Source of the DNA: a virus | Virus record (IMG/VR): IMGVR_UViG_3300032268_000072 | Span: 1 to 23,288 of that record | Strand: one strand, 5' to 3' | Length of the DNA stretch: 23,288 bases | Part shown: piece after piece, positions 1-8,200 of the stretch | Layout: each line of letters starts with the position of its first letter | Numbering within the stretch: position 1 is the first letter of the stretch | Notes under the pieces: model-generated | Databases searched by the model: none | The model's input: the letters and a program-made list of their open reading frames with translations, nothing else | Told to the model about the DNA's origin: nothing | Translations under genes and position numbers: made by a program

Positions 1-206
1 TTAAAGGATTGACCCTCACTAGTTGACCATGGTGTGAAGGGTGTGAAATGTCCTTTACGCCCTTTTAAGTTTCTAGTGACTAGAATTGTTACTGTTGGTG
101 CGCCTGTTTCTTCTTTGATGATTTGATGCGCTTTTTCTAATGCCATTGTCAAGGTGGAAAGATTTTCCACCTTCACAATTTGGTTAACTTTCTTTGCTTG
201 TTTCAT
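1..206 (-). CDS. Partial hypothetical protein, possible SprT-like N-terminus (3' end off window)
   Basis: A leftward reading frame starts with ATG at 206-204 and stays open for 68 codons to the window edge. An AGGAG ribosome-binding site (complement of 213-217) lies six bases upstream. The protein begins MKQAKKVNQIVKVENLS, has an amphipathic stretch (ALEKAHQIIKEETG), then a strand-like PTVTILVTRN followed by RKGHFTPFTPW. The pattern of a helix, a short strand and a Gly-His-Phe-x-Pro turn resembles, from memory, the N-terminal half of SprT-like metallopeptidase proteins of actinobacteria and their phages. The HExxH motif that would settle this would lie beyond the window. It is the only leftward gene and diverges from the structural operon, so it probably belongs to another transcription unit. 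The frame and start are well supported; the function is tentative. Confidence 0.7.
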   Translation of the reverse strand, partial: MKQAKKVNQIVKVENLSTLTMALEKAHQIIKEETGAPTVTILVTRNLKGRKGHFTPFTPWSTSEGQSF

Positions 207-225
207 TTTTTTCTCCTGTCGTGTC

Positions 226-244
226 TTAAGTCAATCTGACTTAA
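226..244. promoter_or_regulatory. Perfect 8-bp inverted repeat, candidate operator
   Basis: TTAAGTCA (226-233), ATC (234-236), TGACTTAA (237-244). The two half-sites are exact reverse complements around a 3-bp centre. The site lies between the predicted -10 box and the ribosome-binding site of the leftward gene. This spacing suits a dimeric DNA-binding repressor. A 3-nt loop is tight for an RNA hairpin and there is no U-run, so a terminator is less likely. The role is inferred. Confidence 0.5.
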
Positions 245-251
245 TAAACGG

Positions 252-281
252 AGGGTAATTCATACGATTATCAGTTGTCAA
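252..281 (-). promoter_or_regulatory. Candidate promoter of the leftward gene
   Basis: On the minus strand a consensus -35 TTGACA (complement of 276-281) is followed after 18 bp by TACCCT (complement of 252-257), a weak -10 that keeps the first two bases and last base of TATAAT. It lies about 45 bp upstream of the start codon at 206. Confidence 0.4.
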
Positions 282-621
282 CTACATTTGGCACATTTCT
301 TTGATTATAACGAAAACTTAATAATTGCCCCTGTGCCTGTGCTTATCTCACATAATGAGATGCCATTAAAGCAAAGTAAAGCGGGGGGGGAAGGCGGATT
401 ATATGACCGCTTAATTCTAGTAAGAGCACGCAACTCTTCCAGCATTGCATCACAATCCTCTTTGCTTTGCTCTGCCTTGCTCTGCCTTGTTGCAAATAGA
501 TGTGCGAGGTGCATGGTCTGCACCCCAGGGTTATTAAATGCGCTGCGTGTATGTGTATGTGTATCCACTTACATAACTTTGCTAGTCCTCGCCCCCCTCA
601 TTGTGGCTCTGACCTGCGCTT
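282..621. other. Apparently non-coding intergenic region with simple-sequence tracts
   Basis: I see no convincing gene here. Two overlapping open frames exist (288-650 rightward and 568-305 leftward), but neither has a good ribosome-binding site or recognisable sequence, and the rightward one is rich in Cys, Leu and Ser. The region holds a run of eight G (383-390), a tandem TTGCTCTGCC-type repeat (about 461-489), an inverted repeat GGTGCA/TGCACC with a 5-nt loop (508-524), and a TGTATG-type repeat (about 547-562). Confidence 0.55.
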
Positions 622-651
622 TTGTACATATTTGTACTGATTTACTATAGT
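622..651 (+). promoter_or_regulatory. Candidate promoter of the structural operon
   Basis: TTGTAC (622-627) and TATAGT (646-651) are separated by 18 bp and match the bacterial -35/-10 pattern at four and five positions. A second TTGTAC lies at 632-637. Transcription would start near 658 and give a leader of about 200 nt before the terminase gene. Another TATAGT at 703-708 lacks a well-spaced -35. Confidence 0.4.
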
Positions 652-669
652 GTGGCGTAAATCACATGG

Positions 670-865
670 ACAGAAGTGTCCGCTAAGGACCTTCTGGACA
701 CCTATAGTATAAGTGAGAGGCGAAATTGTCGGAGCCTCCGCAAGTTAACTACGACCCCCAAGGGTCGTCACCTAGTATTAGCCCTAACCTACGGGCTTCG
801 TTTGAACTTCGCCCTTCGGTTATATCTTTAGCCCAAGGCTCCCTACAGTCCGCCTTGGAGAACCT
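670..865 (+). promoter_or_regulatory. Hairpin-rich 5' leader of the terminase gene
   Basis: Several inverted repeats follow one another: GTGTCC/GGACAC (676-681 with 696-701), ACGACCC/GGGTCGT with a CCAA loop (751-757 with 762-768), GGGC (793-796) able to pair either with GCCC at 781-784 or with GCCC at 811-814, and CCAAGGC/GCCTTGG (833-839 with 852-858). CTTCG occurs three times at 796-818. The last stem includes the first two bases of the GGAG ribosome-binding site (857-860) five bases before the terminase ATG, so folding could limit translation. A packaging recognition site is an alternative. No known riboswitch was recognised. Confidence 0.4.
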
Positions 866-2725
866 ATGGAAAGAAAACGCATAACCTCCGCCTCGCATAA
901 AAGCGATGCCATAAAAAGGCAAATTATAGATTTCCTTATGCAGGGCTACTCAGTGCAGAAGGCTATGGATGCAGTAGGTCGCTCAGTTAAGACCTATGAG
1001 TACTACCGAAAGGTAGACTCTGAATTTTCTATTGCTGTAGACAAAGTTCGCTCTATGACAGCAAGAGGTGAGATAGGCAATGCAAGAGGGGAAGTACCAC
1101 CCTTCCCCCAGTTCTCCGAACAATACCTAAAAACCAGAGTTTTTAAACATCAGCAACATTGGATAGATTTATTAGAAGATAGACAGCCTACGGATGTCCA
1201 TAATTCTATAACCTACGAAAAAGGTGCACAGGATTTACTTATAGTAAACACCCCACCTGAGCACGCCAAGTCAACAACCATTACGGTCAACTATGCCGTA
1301 TACCGAATTTGCCAGAATCCCAATATCAGAATAATGATTGTGTCTAAGACACAGGCTATGGCGCAAAAGTTCCTGCTCTCCATCAAGAACAGATTAACAC
1401 ATCCTAAATATCAGGACTTACAATTAACCTTTGGACCTCCAGGGGGCTTTGAAAAAAATTCTGATTCATGGAAGCAGGACTTAATTTACCTATCCTCAGA
1501 GGCTCGTGACTCTGGCGAGAAAGACCCCACCGTACAGGCTATAGGTGTAAGGGGTCATATCTACGGTGCTCGTGCTGATTTAATTATCATGGATGACTGT
1601 GTGGACAATACCAACGCCCATGAATTTGAAAAGCAAATTGACTGGGTTCAGTCTGAGGTTATGTCCCGTATTGATGATAACAACGGCAAACTTTTAATTA
1701 TAGGCACTCGCCTACGACCAAGAGATTTATACTCTGAACTACGCGACCCCATGCGCTACCCAGATGAGTCCTCACCTTGGACTTACTTCGCACAACCTGC
1801 CGTATTAGAATTTAATGAGGACCCTGATAAGTGGGTAACCCTATGGGGAAAAACTAATCTACCACCCAACTCTGGTATGGGTAAACCTGATGCAGATGGT
1901 TTATACCGCAAGTGGGATGGGCAAGCGCTACATAAACGCAGGGCAAGATTATCTCCTAACTTATGGGCAATGGTCTACCAACAACAACAGGTGCATGAAG
2001 ATTCAGCATTTCCATCTGAGGCTATTAAGGGAGTTATCAACGGCGCTCGTAATATTGGGCGTATACCTAAAGGCAAGTCTGGTGTAAGACCTAACGGTAT
2101 GGATGGACTTATTACCATTGCTGGACTTGACCCAGCAGGCTCTGGCAACACCGCAGCCATCTGTATAGGTTTAGATATATCTACCCAGAAGCGTTACCTA
2201 ATAGATGTATCAAATGTGGCTGGCATGAAGCCAGATGAAATTAGAGAATTAATTAAAAACTGGACTGACGATTATCAGATTTCTGAGTGGCGAGTTGAGA
2301 AAAATGCTTTCCAAACGATGTTGACTCAGGACCGTGAGGTACGAGAATACCTTTCGTCACGAGGTGCAACATTGCGAGAACACCATACAGGTCAAAACAA
2401 ATGGGATACGAACTTCGGGGTTGCATCTCTGACGACACTATTCCATGGTTGGCAAGAAGGAAATGCTCTTATTGAATTTCCATCAAGCCATGCCTCTGAA
2501 GGTCTTAAAGCACTTATAGAACAATTAGTAACTTGGTACCCAGATGCACCAAAAAGTCAAAAGACAGACACAGTTATGGCGTTCTGGTTTGCAGAACTTG
2601 GATGTCGTGACAGAGTAGCAAATGCAAATTCCTTTGCCCGTACTCATAATAGTATCAATATGTTTCATACCCGTTATGACCGCTCACGACAGATGACTGT
2701 CCAACTAGACGACATATACTCATAG
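866..2725 (+). CDS. terL: Terminase large subunit with N-terminal HTH extension
   Basis: This is the ATPase/nuclease that packages DNA through the portal. The ATPase region shows a Walker A-like NTPPEHAKST (about 128-137), a Walker B LIIMDD (about 239-244) and a coupling motif IIGTR (about 278-282). The C-terminal RNase H-like nuclease shows AGLDPAGSG (Asp near 422), VEKN (Glu near 478) and KTDTVMAFW (Asp near 568), the expected three acidic residues. Residues about 13-60 form a helix-turn-helix-like segment (GYSVQKAMDAVGRSVKTYEY) of the type seen in small terminase subunits, and no separate small-subunit gene is seen in the window. The 619-aa length is rather long for the family, consistent with the extension. 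ATG at 866 has GGAG at 857-860. The portal gene follows after 12 bp. Confidence 0.95.
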   Translation: MERKRITSASHKSDAIKRQIIDFLMQGYSVQKAMDAVGRSVKTYEYYRKVDSEFSIAVDKVRSMTARGEIGNARGEVPPFPQFSEQYLKTRVFKHQQHWIDLLEDRQPTDVHNSITYEKGAQDLLIVNTPPEHAKSTTITVNYAVYRICQNPNIRIMIVSKTQAMAQKFLLSIKNRLTHPKYQDLQLTFGPPGGFEKNSDSWKQDLIYLSSEARDSGEKDPTVQAIGVRGHIYGARADLIIMDDCVDNTNAHEFEKQIDWVQSEVMSRIDDNNGKLLIIGTRLRPRDLYSELRDPMRYPDESSPWTYFAQPAVLEFNEDPDKWVTLWGKTNLPPNSGMGKPDADGLYRKWDGQALHKRRARLSPNLWAMVYQQQQVHEDSAFPSEAIKGVINGARNIGRIPKGKSGVRPNGMDGLITIAGLDPAGSGNTAAICIGLDISTQKRYLIDVSNVAGMKPDEIRELIKNWTDDYQISEWRVEKNAFQTMLTQDREVREYLSSRGATLREHHTGQNKWDTNFGVASLTTLFHGWQEGNALIEFPSSHASEGLKALIEQLVTWYPDAPKSQKTDTVMAFWFAELGCRDRVANANSFARTHNSINMFHTRYDRSRQMTVQLDDIYS

Positions 2726-2737
2726 AACAGGATTAGT

Positions 2738-4561
2738 GTGGCACTTTCTTTAGATGATATTAAAACAAATTATGACCGCTACAAGCAGGTTTTCTCTGAA
2801 AGAGATACCCGTATGGAGCAGGTTCTACTTGTTCGTAAGGGCAGGATGCGGGATGTATTCCCAGATTTATTTCCTGATGGTCCCTTTGAGAACCCTATTG
2901 TTGCAAATATGGTTGACATTGCAGCCCGTGATTTGTCTGAAGTTATTGCACCTCTTCCTGCCTTTAACTGCAATTCACCCACTATGGTTTCCGAAAAAGA
3001 ACGCAAGAAGGCTGATAAGCGTGAGGAAATTGTAAACGGAATTATAGATTTTTCCGATATACAAACCCAGATGTTTACTGCTGCTGACCGTTATGTGTCA
3101 TACGGATTTGTTCCAGCACAGATTGAAATTGACTTAGATAACAATATGCCAAGAATCCGTTTCTTAGATTCAGTAGGTTGCTATCCAATCGTTGACCGCT
3201 TTGGCAAAGTTCATGGCATGTATCAAAGAATTAAGAAATCACTAGCAGAGTTAATGGCTGCATACCCAGAGTATGCCCACTTGTTATATGACAAAGACTC
3301 TACCAATACAATGCTAGAGATTATTCGCTACCATGATAAAGACCAAGATATATTATTTGTTCCACAGCGCAATAACCTAGTTATTGACAGAGCACCAAAT
3401 CCTATTGGTGAAGTAATGATTCGTATTATTCAACGACCATCCCTTGACTCTGAGTCCCGTGGACAATTTGACGATGTACTTGCAATTCAAGTTGCTAAGG
3501 CTCGTTATGCACTTCTTTCACTTGAGGCTGCTACTAAAGCAGTTCAAGCCCCCCTTGTCGCCCCACGAGATGTAAGTGAGATTGCCCTTGGACCAGATTC
3601 CGTTATTAGAACTGACCGCCCTTCAGATGTTCGCCGACTCTCTATTGACATACCACCAGGTGCTTTCGCTCAACAACAGGTACTTGAAGGAGAACTTCGT
3701 TTAGGTTCTCGTTATCCTGAGTCACGCACAGGAAACATTGATGCCTCTATTGTTACAGGTCGTGGTGTGCAGGCTCTTATGGGTGGCTTTGATACCCAGA
3801 TTAAAACTGCTCATGCAATGTTTGCCCGTGCCTTTGTAGAACTTATTGGTTTAGCACTTAAGGTAGATGAAACAGTTTTTGGTGACACAGAAAAATCTTT
3901 GCGTGGTGTACGCAATGGAGTTCCATACGCAATTAAATATAAGCCATCTCGTGATATAGATGGTGATTACACTGTAGATGTCCAGTACGGACTCATGGCA
4001 GGTCTTGACCCTAACCGTGCATTAGTATTTGGTTTACAGGCTCGCGGAGATAAATTAATATCTCGTGACTTCCTGCGCCGTCAAATGCCGTTCTCTTTCA
4101 ATGCAACACAAGAAGAAGAAAAGGTTGACACCGAAGATTTACGCGATGCAATGAAGCAGGCTATTGCATCCTATGCACAAGCAATCCCAGCACTTGCATC
4201 ACAAGGACAAGACCCATCAGATATTTTGTACAAACTTTCTACCGTTATTAATGAACGCCAAAAGGGTACACCTATTGAACAGGCGGTATCTGAGGCGTTT
4301 CAGCCACAGAATCCCCCACCTGGAGCAATGATGACCCCTGATGGCGTAAGTCCCGAAATGCTTGGGCAAGCAGGTGCGGTCCCTCCAGGTGAGGGGCAAC
4401 TTCCTCAAGGTTTAAGTGCTACAGGTCGTATGCAAGGTGTTGCTGCTGGACAAATAACCCCAGGCGGTAGACCAGATGTTCAGTCGCTTTTAGCAAGTTT
4501 AACTCAGAGAGGTGAACCTAATCTTCAGGCTTCCCTCGTTAGACGACTACCAGTTGCATAA
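2738..4561 (+). CDS. Portal protein
   Basis: A 607-aa protein directly downstream of the large terminase, with the size and layout of a phage portal: the dodecameric ring at the DNA-entry vertex that docks the terminase and later the tail. The N-terminus is charged and helical. The segment around residues 53-85 (ENPIVANMVDIAARDLSEVIA) and the following beta-rich part (VSYGFVPAQIEID) are typical of portals, and the middle has long Ala/Leu helices (KARYALLSLEAATKAVQ). The last 80 or so residues are rich in Gly, Pro and Gln and probably flexible. The start codon is GTG at 2738 with AGGA at 2729-2732. I saw no sequence motif that is decisive alone; position, length and composition support the call. 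Confidence 0.85.
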   Translation: MALSLDDIKTNYDRYKQVFSERDTRMEQVLLVRKGRMRDVFPDLFPDGPFENPIVANMVDIAARDLSEVIAPLPAFNCNSPTMVSEKERKKADKREEIVNGIIDFSDIQTQMFTAADRYVSYGFVPAQIEIDLDNNMPRIRFLDSVGCYPIVDRFGKVHGMYQRIKKSLAELMAAYPEYAHLLYDKDSTNTMLEIIRYHDKDQDILFVPQRNNLVIDRAPNPIGEVMIRIIQRPSLDSESRGQFDDVLAIQVAKARYALLSLEAATKAVQAPLVAPRDVSEIALGPDSVIRTDRPSDVRRLSIDIPPGAFAQQQVLEGELRLGSRYPESRTGNIDASIVTGRGVQALMGGFDTQIKTAHAMFARAFVELIGLALKVDETVFGDTEKSLRGVRNGVPYAIKYKPSRDIDGDYTVDVQYGLMAGLDPNRALVFGLQARGDKLISRDFLRRQMPFSFNATQEEEKVDTEDLRDAMKQAIASYAQAIPALASQGQDPSDILYKLSTVINERQKGTPIEQAVSEAFQPQNPPPGAMMTPDGVSPEMLGQAGAVPPGEGQLPQGLSATGRMQGVAAGQITPGGRPDVQSLLASLTQRGEPNLQASLVRRLPVA

Positions 4562-4569
4562 GGAGGTGA
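4561..4569 (+). promoter_or_regulatory. Full-length Shine-Dalgarno of the 53-aa gene
   Basis: AGGAGGTGA overlaps the last base of the portal stop codon and lies four bases before ATG 4574. It matches the 16S rRNA 3' end over nine bases. The same nine bases precede the major capsid gene, so a high expression level is likely. Confidence 0.75.
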
Positions 4570-4573
4570 ATAA

Positions 4574-4735
4574 ATGAAGAAGTCCTTATCAGGAGGAAAG
4601 AAGCCTAAGAACCAAGGTTCAGCAGGCAAGGCTCCAACCCAGAAACCAATGTTGGCTAAGAAAGCATCATCAAAGGGTGGCAAAGTATATTTCTCAAGCA
4701 ATCCAAGCGGAACTCGCGGTTCACGCAGTAAGTAA
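4574..4735 (+). CDS. 53-aa strongly basic protein
   Basis: ATG at 4574 follows an ideal ribosome-binding site and the frame ends with TAA at 4733-4735. The 53 residues contain 12 Lys and 2 Arg and no Asp or Glu (MKKSLSGGKKPKNQGSAGK at the start, GTRGSRSK at the end), with many Gly, Ser and Pro, so the chain is probably disordered and binds nucleic acid or an acidic surface. I do not recognise a family with certainty. Its place directly after the portal gene and its strong ribosome-binding site suggest an abundant virion or assembly component, for example a DNA-neutralising peptide; this is inferred. The 68-bp gap to the next gene holds nothing else visible. Confidence 0.8.
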   Translation: MKKSLSGGKKPKNQGSAGKAPTQKPMLAKKASSKGGKVYFSSNPSGTRGSRSK

Positions 4736-4803
4736 TTAATAAACCTGAGTAAGTTTGAAAACTGCTCATAATATTCTAAACGCTCAAATGGCGGAAGGTA
4801 ATA

Positions 4804-5259
4804 ATGGCAAAGGCTAAAAACGAAAATTTTAAGGTGTCCGCAACAGGCGGTGCTGGAACTGATGGACAACCTGCAAGTTATGCAGCAGGTATTGATGGCG
4901 CACAAGATTTTTATGATTTACAAACTCAAGCAAAAATGTCAGGACAAAATACTGCTCTTAATTTAAAAGCATCTAATCAAACATTTGAACCTAAAATTGA
5001 TACAAGTGGAATAGTCCCACTTAATGCCCCTACTCAATATCCAGAAGAAGGTGTTGATACTGGAGGAATACTTGGACCAAATGCTGGTGAAGAAGTTATG
5101 GCAGCACCCGCTATGCTTCGTGCACAAAATAGTCAAGACATTGCACAGTTAGCAGCAAGTCTACCTTTTTACGCAAAGATTGCAGAAAGTCCAAACGCAT
5201 CAAATTCTTTTCGTAATTGGTACCGTTATATCCGTAGCCAAGTTGAAGGTATCGGATGA
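4804..5259 (+). CDS. Hypothetical 151-aa structural-operon protein
   Basis: The start is supported by GGAAGG at 4792-4797. The stop overlaps the next start by four bases (ATGA). The first 100 residues are rich in Gly, Ala, Asn and Gln with no clear hydrophobic core (TGGAGTDGQPASYAAG), while the last 45 look folded and helical, ending NSFRNWYRYIRSQVEGIG. There is no signal peptide or membrane segment. The gene lies between the portal-linked basic protein and the 1945-aa gene and is translationally coupled to the latter, so a partner or virion role is likely. I do not recognise the family. Confidence 0.8.
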   Translation: MAKAKNENFKVSATGGAGTDGQPASYAAGIDGAQDFYDLQTQAKMSGQNTALNLKASNQTFEPKIDTSGIVPLNAPTQYPEEGVDTGGILGPNAGEEVMAAPAMLRAQNSQDIAQLAASLPFYAKIAESPNASNSFRNWYRYIRSQVEGIG

Positions 5260-8200
5260 GTTGGGTTAAAAACCTTGGCAGTATGGCAAAGACGGTTGTT
5301 GACTTTACAGGAGTACCAGGTTTAATTAAAGATTTATCAACCTCTGGTAGCAACGATGACCCTTGGTATGTTGATGGTGTTAACTTTGTAAAGAACACAG
5401 TTAAAGTAGCAACAACCCCAGTTCGTGCTGCGGTTACTGGTCTATTTGCTGCTGGTGAGGCTTCATACGAACTTGGTGGGAAAGTACGCCGTGAAGGTGT
5501 TGAAGCAATCCTTGACCAGCCTTTCATGTATAACAAATTTAAAGCACCAGGTGAATCTTATTCGGATTACACATTGCGTGTAGAAAACGAAAAAGAAAAT
5601 ATTTCCCCGTTTCAAGCAGCACTTTCAGTGCTCTCTCCAGGTCGCACCTCTGGGGATAGAAGCGGTTGGTTCCAAGAGTGGACCGACAATAACCTTAAGT
5701 TTATGTCTACAGGTTTTGATGTCTTTAACCAAGAAGATAGAGATACAGCCTTTCGTGACCAATACACAGGAAAATTTCTTTCTGGTATCGGAGATTTTAC
5801 TACCTCGGTAATTGTTGACCCATTAACCTTTGCAGGCTTTTTAGGTAAGGGTGCAGTTATTATTGCCAAGGCTCCAATGCTTGACCAAATTCAAGGCAAA
5901 ACAGCCCGTGCTGTATTTGGAAAATTTGCCATGACTGAGGAACGATTAGATAATATTCTTATTGAAGCACTTGATGGTAAGGGTGGAGCACTTACTGACA
6001 TTGACTTTCTTGTTGGTAGTAACGCTAGTGAGCAATATAAATACTGGCGCAAAAAGAAAGTTACAAACCCTGATGCAATGGCATATTTGTTTGGTCGCGC
6101 TGCTAGTAGAGAAGAAGTTGTAGATACTTTCCGTGCTGTTATGTATCGTGACCCAAAATCTATTTCAACGATTGCTTCAAAAGACGAAGAAGCAGCCCTT
6201 ATTTTAGATGCTTCAAATCCAATTTCTCATCCTCAGCGGCAATTTCTTGAAGGTAAAACAGATGGTGATTTAATCACATCACAAGAATACAATCGCGCTA
6301 CTGGTTCATATATTACAAAGTTAACTGATGAAGCAAGTGAATCATACGACCAGCGTTTTGCAACTGCATTAGCAGATACTCGCACTGGTGGTCAATTAAA
6401 ATATGGATTTAGTCGCGGACCTTGGGAAGGCAAACTTGCCCAAAAATCAAAGAAAGATGCCCAGGCTGTATTTGCAGAAGCAGATAGCGTAATTTTTCAA
6501 AAAACTAGCCTTCACCCAATAATTAAAGTTGTTAATTACTTTACCAAAGAATTACCAAGTGGTGTATTTAATGTAAACGATGGCGATTCTTATATTGAGT
6601 TTAATGCTTTTTTGCGTGAGGCTAATGAATTATCTAAAGGTCGTTTTGGTGCCCAAGCAGCATATTTTGCTGAAAGATACTTAAGTGATATTTCTACTGG
6701 TGAAAGAAATGCCACTATTCAACGGGCTGAAAAGGCTGCAATGGCTACATTGTTTCCTAACTATGACCAACAAACTATAGATAAGTTATACATGGTTTTT
6801 GATGCTCGTAGAGCATCTAGAATTAATCAACACCGCAACCAAGGTTTTGTTTCTTATTTAGAAAACGGTCAAGTTGTAAATGCTATTTCTCCTATTTTAC
6901 AACGAGAGTCAGCCAATACTGTAATTATCGCAGATTTAAGAAAATTAAAGCGTGCGATTGATACGCATGAAAGTATATTACCAGGACTTTTAGATGGATT
7001 AAATATAGAAGATTTAACTTTAAGAACTAAAAAAGGTTTAAGTACTCTTGCTACATTTAATGACATTTTTAAAACTTCAGTTCTTATGCGTCTTGGTTAT
7101 ACTGTTCGTAACCTTACTGAAGCACAATTATCTATGATGGCTAAAGGTTTTGCCCTACCAGCAATGGTAGCAGCAGGTGGACCAGATGCAGTAAAACGAT
7201 TTTTTACTAATCGCAAGGTTGGTTTTAATAGGTTAATTGATAATGTAAATGTTTCTGCTGGCAGAATTGATGATATTCAAACTCTTAATTATCAGTTTGC
7301 TTCAGGCACGGACAGACTTCGTTCTATAGAAATGAGTAAAAAAGAACTTGCTAAAGCAGTTGCTGACCGCATTGGAGATTTAGAAAAAGATATATTTAAA
7401 TTACGCCTTACTCCAGGTGTAGGACCACTAACTGCAGAAGATGAAATTCGTACTCTTCGTGGCGTATTATCTGACTTAGAATCTGTAACTCTTTATCACG
7501 GTAGCGCAGATGCAGCATTTCAATTAAATGAAGCAAAGGTTCTTGCAACATCTGCATCCCCTGCAATCGCTAGTCGTTACTCTGAGGGTTTTACAATTCA
7601 CTCAACTGAAAATTATTTAGAAACACCAACAGGTCGCCCTGGTAAAATTACTAAAGTTTCTGAAAGTATACAAGATGCTCGTAAAACTTTACAACAAGCA
7701 CAAAGTAATTTAACCAAGGCTCAACAAGAATTAAATAGAGTTGGTAAAACTCAATGGGATGTAAATTTATTACAACAAACCATTGATGAACAAAAGGCTA
7801 TCATCAAGCGTGCTGGCGCTCGTGAGCGTTCATCCGAACGCCGTGCTGCTACATTAGATAATGCTTCAGATAATTTACTAACAGACATGATTGCAGCAAA
7901 AAATGCTGGTAAAGAAGTTGAGATTCGTGTACCTAAAGGTTGGCGAAAAGTAGAATCACTTGATTTTACACAAATTCGTCTTGCCGAAGAAGGCGTTTTA
8001 GAAGTTACTCCAGAGTTATTTCGCCGTTCAGTATTTCGCGTTAAAGGTGAAATGAATAAACCAGTACCAGTACGAGTATATGGTGAGGCTTTATATTTAA
8101 CTAAATGGTCTGATATTCCATTAGATTTGCGTGAATCTGCTTTTGGCGGAAGTATTAATAATTACAAGCAATGGACTAAGGACAAAGGTTGGAGTAATAA

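Noticed and set aside
226-244. Intrinsic terminator at the palindrome
   Set aside because: Three-base loop, AT-rich stem and no T-run on either strand; it also lies upstream of, not after, the leftward gene.
500-560. Possible tRNA in the divergent intergenic region
   Set aside because: One short inverted repeat is present, but no T-arm consensus, anticodon arm or acceptor stem can be fitted.
305-568. 87-codon leftward open frame, with an internal ATG at 514
   Set aside because: GTG start without a ribosome-binding site, repeat-derived residues (THTHT, QSKAEQSK) and no recognisable family. The central part MLEELRALTRIKRSYNPP looks more protein-like, so a small gene is not fully excluded.
288-650. 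120-codon rightward open frame in the intergenic region
   Set aside because: No ribosome-binding site, Cys/Leu/Ser-rich low-complexity product, it runs through simple repeats and the promoter-like pair, and overlaps another frame on the opposite strand.
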